A DNA stretch of 10,766 nt from the NCBI GenBank assembly GCA_026770585.1, contig MU646404.1:490450-501215 (forward strand), written 5' to 3'. Under the pieces are notes generated by a model. The model was given only the letters and a program-made list of their open reading frames with translations. It was not told where the DNA came from and ran no database searches. The DNA is from Baffinella frigidus. Its lineage: Eukaryota; Cryptophyceae; Cryptomonadales; Baffinellaceae. Made by a program: the position numbers and the translations under genes. Every line of letters begins with the position of its first letter. The stretch's first letter is position 1. Shown in pieces: positions 10,701 through 10,766 of this stretch.

Positions 10701-10766
10701 GATAAGACAGTCATCGAATGTTCTAGAACACTCTAGAGGTAGGGTGTGTACCCGGATGTTGTGCTG
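7641..10766 (-). CDS. RPN5: RPN5/PSMD12-like proteasome lid subunit, 3' half of a spliced gene (partial)
   Basis: Minus-strand gene for the non-ATPase lid subunit Rpn5 (PSMD12) of the 26S proteasome. The lid deubiquitinates and helps engage substrates, and Rpn5 contributes a PCI domain. Seen: successive exon pieces LHIRVVQHNIR, then VMATYYTNITMERLAQLLEL followed by PHDQTEKHVCDMVVAG, then TMWCRIDRLNGVATFTQ, then AKDPTDVLNEWSNN followed by ISELLGK. They occur in the order and spacing of the PCI winged helix and the start of the C-terminal helix of the family (family hallmarks: HNIR-V-A-YY, I-RL-G-NF, KDP-LN-WS). Joining the complete copies keeps the frame, with junction phases 0, 1 and 0. The N-terminal part lies beyond position 10766. 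The last exon, expected to finish the C-terminal helix, was not found. The introns hold many truncated exon copies. Identification rests on recalled family sequence, not on a search. Confidence 0.85.
7733..7786 (+). repeat. Family C repeat, copy 3 (partial), fused to an RPN5 exon d fragment
   Basis: GAGCTCCCAACATAGGCGGA, CACTGAAACTTGTTCTGCAG, AAAAGCCATGCTTCT. It keeps the segment missing from copy 1. It ends three bases from exon d copy 2 (7789-7824), in the frame of which it would be read on the minus strand. Confidence 0.75.
7789..7824 (-). pseudogene. RPN5: RPN5 exon d, acceptor-edge copy 2 (truncated, diverged)
   Basis: TGCCAG acceptor followed by AQNPPDVLDSWS, clearly related to AKDPTDVLNEWS of the complete exon but with several changes. 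After W-S the sequence passes into a family C repeat (EKHGFSAEQ in the same frame). The Rpn5 family often has D-V-L-N-S-W here, so this copy is a believable alternative or older version of the exon. Its 3' edge and donor are absent. Confidence 0.6.
7931..8034. mobile_element. MITE family B, copy 5, inside the RPN5 c-d intron
   Basis: TATCCCTTAAGTGACCAGGC left end and TGGCCACTTGAGGGATA right end, 104 bp. The variable part of the interior is a perfect palindrome CCCCCAAATTTGGGGG in place of the GGCGAATATTCGCC of other copies. Then CCTAGGCTGGTCCTAGGGCC and CTACGGTAGGGCGTATG. It lies between exon d fragments 7789-7824 and 8108-8137. Confidence 0.85.
8108..8137 (-). pseudogene. RPN5: RPN5 exon d, acceptor-edge copy 1 (truncated, one extra codon)
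   Basis: CCTGCAG acceptor followed by ANDPTDDVLN, matching the start of exon d (AKDPTDVLN) with one extra Asp codon. After LN the match ends (AHGALKAR follows). The acceptor directly abuts the 240-base telomere-like array at 8141-8382, whose C-rich sense strand forms the pyrimidine tract of this splice site. Confidence 0.65.
8141..8382. repeat. Degenerate telomere-like array 3, in the RPN5 c-d intron
   Basis: GTAGGGT units (GGGTGTAGGGTGTAGGG) with a higher-order pattern in which GTGGGGG interrupts every six or so units. Then TTTAGGG/TTCAGAG units, and finally three GGGGTTTGC units. The left end directly touches the acceptor of exon d copy 1. Confidence 0.9.
8404..8509. repeat. Degenerate TTTCGG array next to exon c donor
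   Basis: Loose units of TTTCGG, TTTTCGG and TTTTGGG from the plus strand, running up to the donor GT of exon c. On the sense strand it is an A/C-rich run of CCGAAAAC units. It is less regular than the other arrays. Confidence 0.6.
8511..8563 (-). CDS. RPN5: RPN5 exon c, complete copy (wing of the PCI domain)
   Basis: A 53-base exon with acceptor TTGGGCAG and donor GTCAAA. Its two first bases GG complete the Gly codon left by exon b; 17 codons TMWCRIDRLNGVATFTQ follow. The I-D-R-L-x-G-x-x-x-F pattern is the beta wing of Rpn5-family PCI domains. It is the only copy with the exon body. At least three acceptor-edge fragments lie upstream. A possible donor-edge fragment, CCTCAG followed by GTCAAG at 8391-8400, lies downstream but matches over only about eight bases. 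Confidence 0.85.
8695..8704 (-). pseudogene. RPN5: RPN5 exon c, acceptor-edge copy 3 (10 bases)
   Basis: Same arrangement as at 8798-8807: TTATTGGGCAG followed by GGACGATGTG, then AGTTATTATT instead of exon c sequence. It lies 132 bases upstream of the genuine acceptor and shares its immediate intron context. Confidence 0.55.
8798..8807 (-). pseudogene. RPN5: RPN5 exon c, acceptor-edge copy 2 (10 bases)
   Basis: TTATTGGGCAG acceptor followed by GGACGATGTG, then divergence from exon c. It is one unit of the tandem repeat at 8554-8885. The exon part is too short to code for anything useful, but the splice-acceptor context is identical to that of the complete exon. Confidence 0.55.
8886..9052. 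mobile_element. TA-flanked foldback element (family D), long arms
   Basis: TA, then GAGCACTGTGCAGAGAAGTT and on to about 8960; the right half repeats it inverted, from about 8975 to GAGAAGTT-GCACAGCGCTC inverse and TA. Arms of roughly 75-80 bases with scattered mismatches, sharing GGAGCCATTTTGTC and TTGAGAAATT. It sits in the RPN5 b-c intron against an exon c acceptor-edge copy. No coding capacity; a MITE-like unit unrelated to A and B. Confidence 0.75.
9051..9060 (-). pseudogene. RPN5: RPN5 exon c, acceptor-edge copy 1 (about 10 bases)
   Basis: GGGCAG acceptor followed by GGACGATGT, the first bases of exon c. It adjoins the right end of the TA-flanked foldback at 8886-9052, which appears to have inserted in or next to this exon fragment and separated it from the tandem units at 8551-8885. 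Confidence 0.5.
9212..9248 (-). pseudogene. RPN5: RPN5 exon b, donor-edge copy 3 with one codon lost
   Basis: 37 bases reading DQGEKHVC-MVMA plus G, followed by donor GTGCGT. The Asp codon between C and M is missing, an in-frame three-base deletion relative to the other copies. It keeps two more upstream codons (DQ) than the copies at 9369 and 9621. Its donor is the best match to the GTGCGY form seen at exon a copies 2 and 3. Confidence 0.65.
9369..9404 (-). pseudogene. RPN5: RPN5 exon b, donor-edge copy 2 (truncated)
   Basis: The last 36 bases of exon b, reading ERHVCDMVMA plus G, followed by GTCCCG. Changes relative to the complete copy are K to R and V to M. The sequence just upstream resembles the sequence upstream of the copy at 9212-9248 (CACGAA runs, then GTAGACC), so both came from one duplicated unit that included intron sequence. 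Confidence 0.65.
9488..9557 (+). repeat. 71-bp dispersed repeat, copy 2, in the RPN5 b-c intron
   Basis: CCATCAAAAGTCAACTTACC, CTGTGGGCAGTTAACTTACA, GATTTTCAATACAAATTTGG, TCACGTTAC. About 85 percent identical to copy 1 by eye. It lies between exon b donor-edge copies 1 and 2. No terminal inverted repeat apart from AAGTCAACTT-type palindromic cores. Confidence 0.8.
9621..9656 (-). pseudogene. RPN5: RPN5 exon b, donor-edge copy 1 (truncated)
   Basis: The last 36 bases of exon b, reading (T)EEHVYGMVVA plus G, followed by GTACGG, a stronger-looking donor than that of the complete exon (GTGCGC). Substitutions K to E, C to Y and D to G relative to the complete copy suggest it is not under the same constraint. 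Upstream on the minus strand it is joined directly to CCCGAAACCC-type telomere-like units. Confidence 0.7.
9730..9835 (-). CDS. RPN5: RPN5 exon b, complete copy (PCI winged helix)
   Basis: A 106-base exon with acceptor CACCAG and donor GTGCGC. It encodes VMATYYTNITMERLAQLLEL followed by PHDQTEKHVCDMVVA and the first base of a Gly codon. This is the winged-helix stretch of the Rpn5 PCI domain: A-YY-IT-RLA-LL in helix positions, then a short acidic-polar turn and the D-M-V motif. It is the only copy carrying both edges of the exon. The donor phase (1) fits the GG start of exon c, restoring Gly. Truncated acceptor edges lie upstream at 9976 and 10191, and donor edges downstream at 9621, 9369 and 9212. 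Confidence 0.85.
9976..10029 (-). pseudogene. RPN5: RPN5 exon b, acceptor-edge copy 2 (truncated)
   Basis: CAG acceptor followed by 18 codons, VMATYYTNITMERLAQLL, then an immediate TAG where the complete exon has GAG. The first 50 bases equal copy 1. The acceptor is again preceded by TTAACGGACTAT at about 20 bases, so the duplicated unit contained intron 3' end plus exon 5' edge. If this acceptor were used instead of the one at 9836-9838, translation would stop at the TAG, giving a truncated protein or nonsense-mediated decay. Confidence 0.75.
10040..10156. repeat. AGTCCGTTA minisatellite in the RPN5 a-b intron
   Basis: Seven copies of (TAT)AGTCCGTT(A) spaced mostly about 17-18 bases. Single copies also lie at 9917, 9936 (mutated) and 10251. 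On the sense strand each reads TAACGGACTAT, often CTAACGGAC, which resembles a CTAAC/TTAAC branch-point motif. One copy lies about 20 bases before each of the two exon b acceptor-edge copies. Confidence 0.8.
10155..10187. repeat. Short telomere-like array at the break of exon b copy 1
   Basis: TTTAGGG TTAGGG TTTAGGG TTTAGGG. It replaces the 3' part of exon b copy 1 (10191-10240). It includes a six-base TTAGGG unit among seven-base ones. Confidence 0.75.
10191..10240 (-). pseudogene. RPN5: RPN5 exon b, acceptor-edge copy 1 (truncated)
   Basis: CAG acceptor followed by 50 bases encoding VMATYYTNITMERLAQ and two bases of the next codon. Homology to the complete exon b (9730-9835) then stops, and the sequence runs into CACACCCTAAACCC telomere-like repeats. 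It is identical over its whole length to copy 2 and differs from the complete exon at two synonymous bases (Val GTG/GTC and Arg CGC/CGT). No donor follows the break, so on its own it cannot replace exon b. About 20 bases upstream of the acceptor is TTAACGGACTAT, a plausible branch-point context. Confidence 0.75.
10422..10454 (-). CDS. RPN5: RPN5 exon a, copy 3: LHIRIDPHNIR plus donor, diverged
   Basis: A second 11-codon version of the same edge, with IDP in place of VVQ. It also ends CGG and is followed by GTGCGTTC, as in copy 2. Similarity to copy 2 stops just upstream of the CTT codon. The downstream intron side starts with the telomere-like units TTCAGGG TTCAGGG. The plus-strand context GGTGGAGCT-AAAC recurs near 10389 and 10491, so a block of roughly 100-137 bp including intron sequence was duplicated. 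Confidence 0.55.
10559..10591 (-). CDS. RPN5: RPN5 exon a, copy 2: LHIRVVQHNIR plus donor
   Basis: Eleven codons, LHIRVVQHNIR, end at CGG and are followed by the splice donor GTGCGT. Known Rpn5 proteins have a closely similar L-H-x-R-V-x-x-HNIR segment. Upstream on the minus strand is GGTCTAG followed by six G, a possible acceptor AG at 10597-10598, so this may be a very short exon or only the 3' edge of a longer one. The VVQ residues fit the family better than the IDP of copy 3, so this is the likelier functional edge of the two. Confidence 0.65.
10752..10766 (-). CDS. RPN5: RPN5 exon a, copy 1: donor edge, cut by the window end
   Basis: The last 15 bases of the window read QHNIR on the minus strand, followed by GTACAC, a usable 5' splice site. 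It matches the HNIR motif at the start of the Rpn5 PCI winged helix. Whether the rest of the exon is intact cannot be seen. It is the most upstream of at least three copies of this edge, so it could be the complete exon or another fragment. Confidence 0.6.

Overview
This window looks like nuclear DNA of a eukaryote, probably an alga or other protist. There is no prokaryotic gene layout. Coding sequence is broken into short exons with GT-AG borders, and there are many degenerate TTTAGGG-type arrays, TA-flanked miniature transposons and microsatellites. The species cannot be named from the sequence. TTTAGGG-type telomere repeats occur in plants, green algae, haptophytes, dinoflagellates and others.

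The one gene I recognise is on the minus strand at about 7641-10766. It is the 3' half of RPN5 (PSMD12), a non-ATPase subunit of the 26S proteasome lid. Four short exons encode the C-terminal PCI/winged-helix part: exon a ending HNIR, exon b starting VMATYYTN and ending MVVAG, exon c with CRIDRLNGVATF, and exon d with DPTDVLNEWSNNISELLGK. The junction phases fit (0, 1, 0). The 5' part of the gene lies beyond the right edge of the window, and I could not find the last exon.

The most unusual feature lies inside this gene. Every exon has extra, truncated copies of one of its edges. Donor-side fragments (exon 3' end plus GT) lie downstream, and acceptor-side fragments (AG plus exon 5' end) lie upstream of the single complete copy. 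Each intron therefore reads as a series of donor edges followed by a series of acceptor edges. The spacers are tandem repeats, an array carrying TAACGGACTAT on the sense strand, and telomere-like arrays that often abut a splice site.

Region by region: 1-720 is AT-rich with foldbacks and no gene. 721-3400 is repeat territory: MITE family A (about 121 bp), MITE family B (about 104 bp), other foldbacks, a large inverted repeat (family C) and a 250-bp purine tract. 3403-3650 is a telomere-like array. 3701-4304 (minus) is an open exon-like stretch of an unrecognised protein, with a possible follow-on exon at 3343-3393. 4305-5500 is intergenic with short repeated motifs. 5493-7083 has more family A and B copies, a (CAA)n array and an ankyrin-like pseudogene fragment. 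7189-8509 has telomere-like arrays, two B copies and the exon d fragments. 8511-10766 is the exon-rich part of RPN5.

MITE families A and B have terminal inverted repeats and TA target duplications, and they share an internal core (CCTAGG, CCCTAC, GTAGGGC). One B copy sits precisely inside an A copy. Neighbouring copies share a single TA in three places, which points to repeated TA-targeted insertion.
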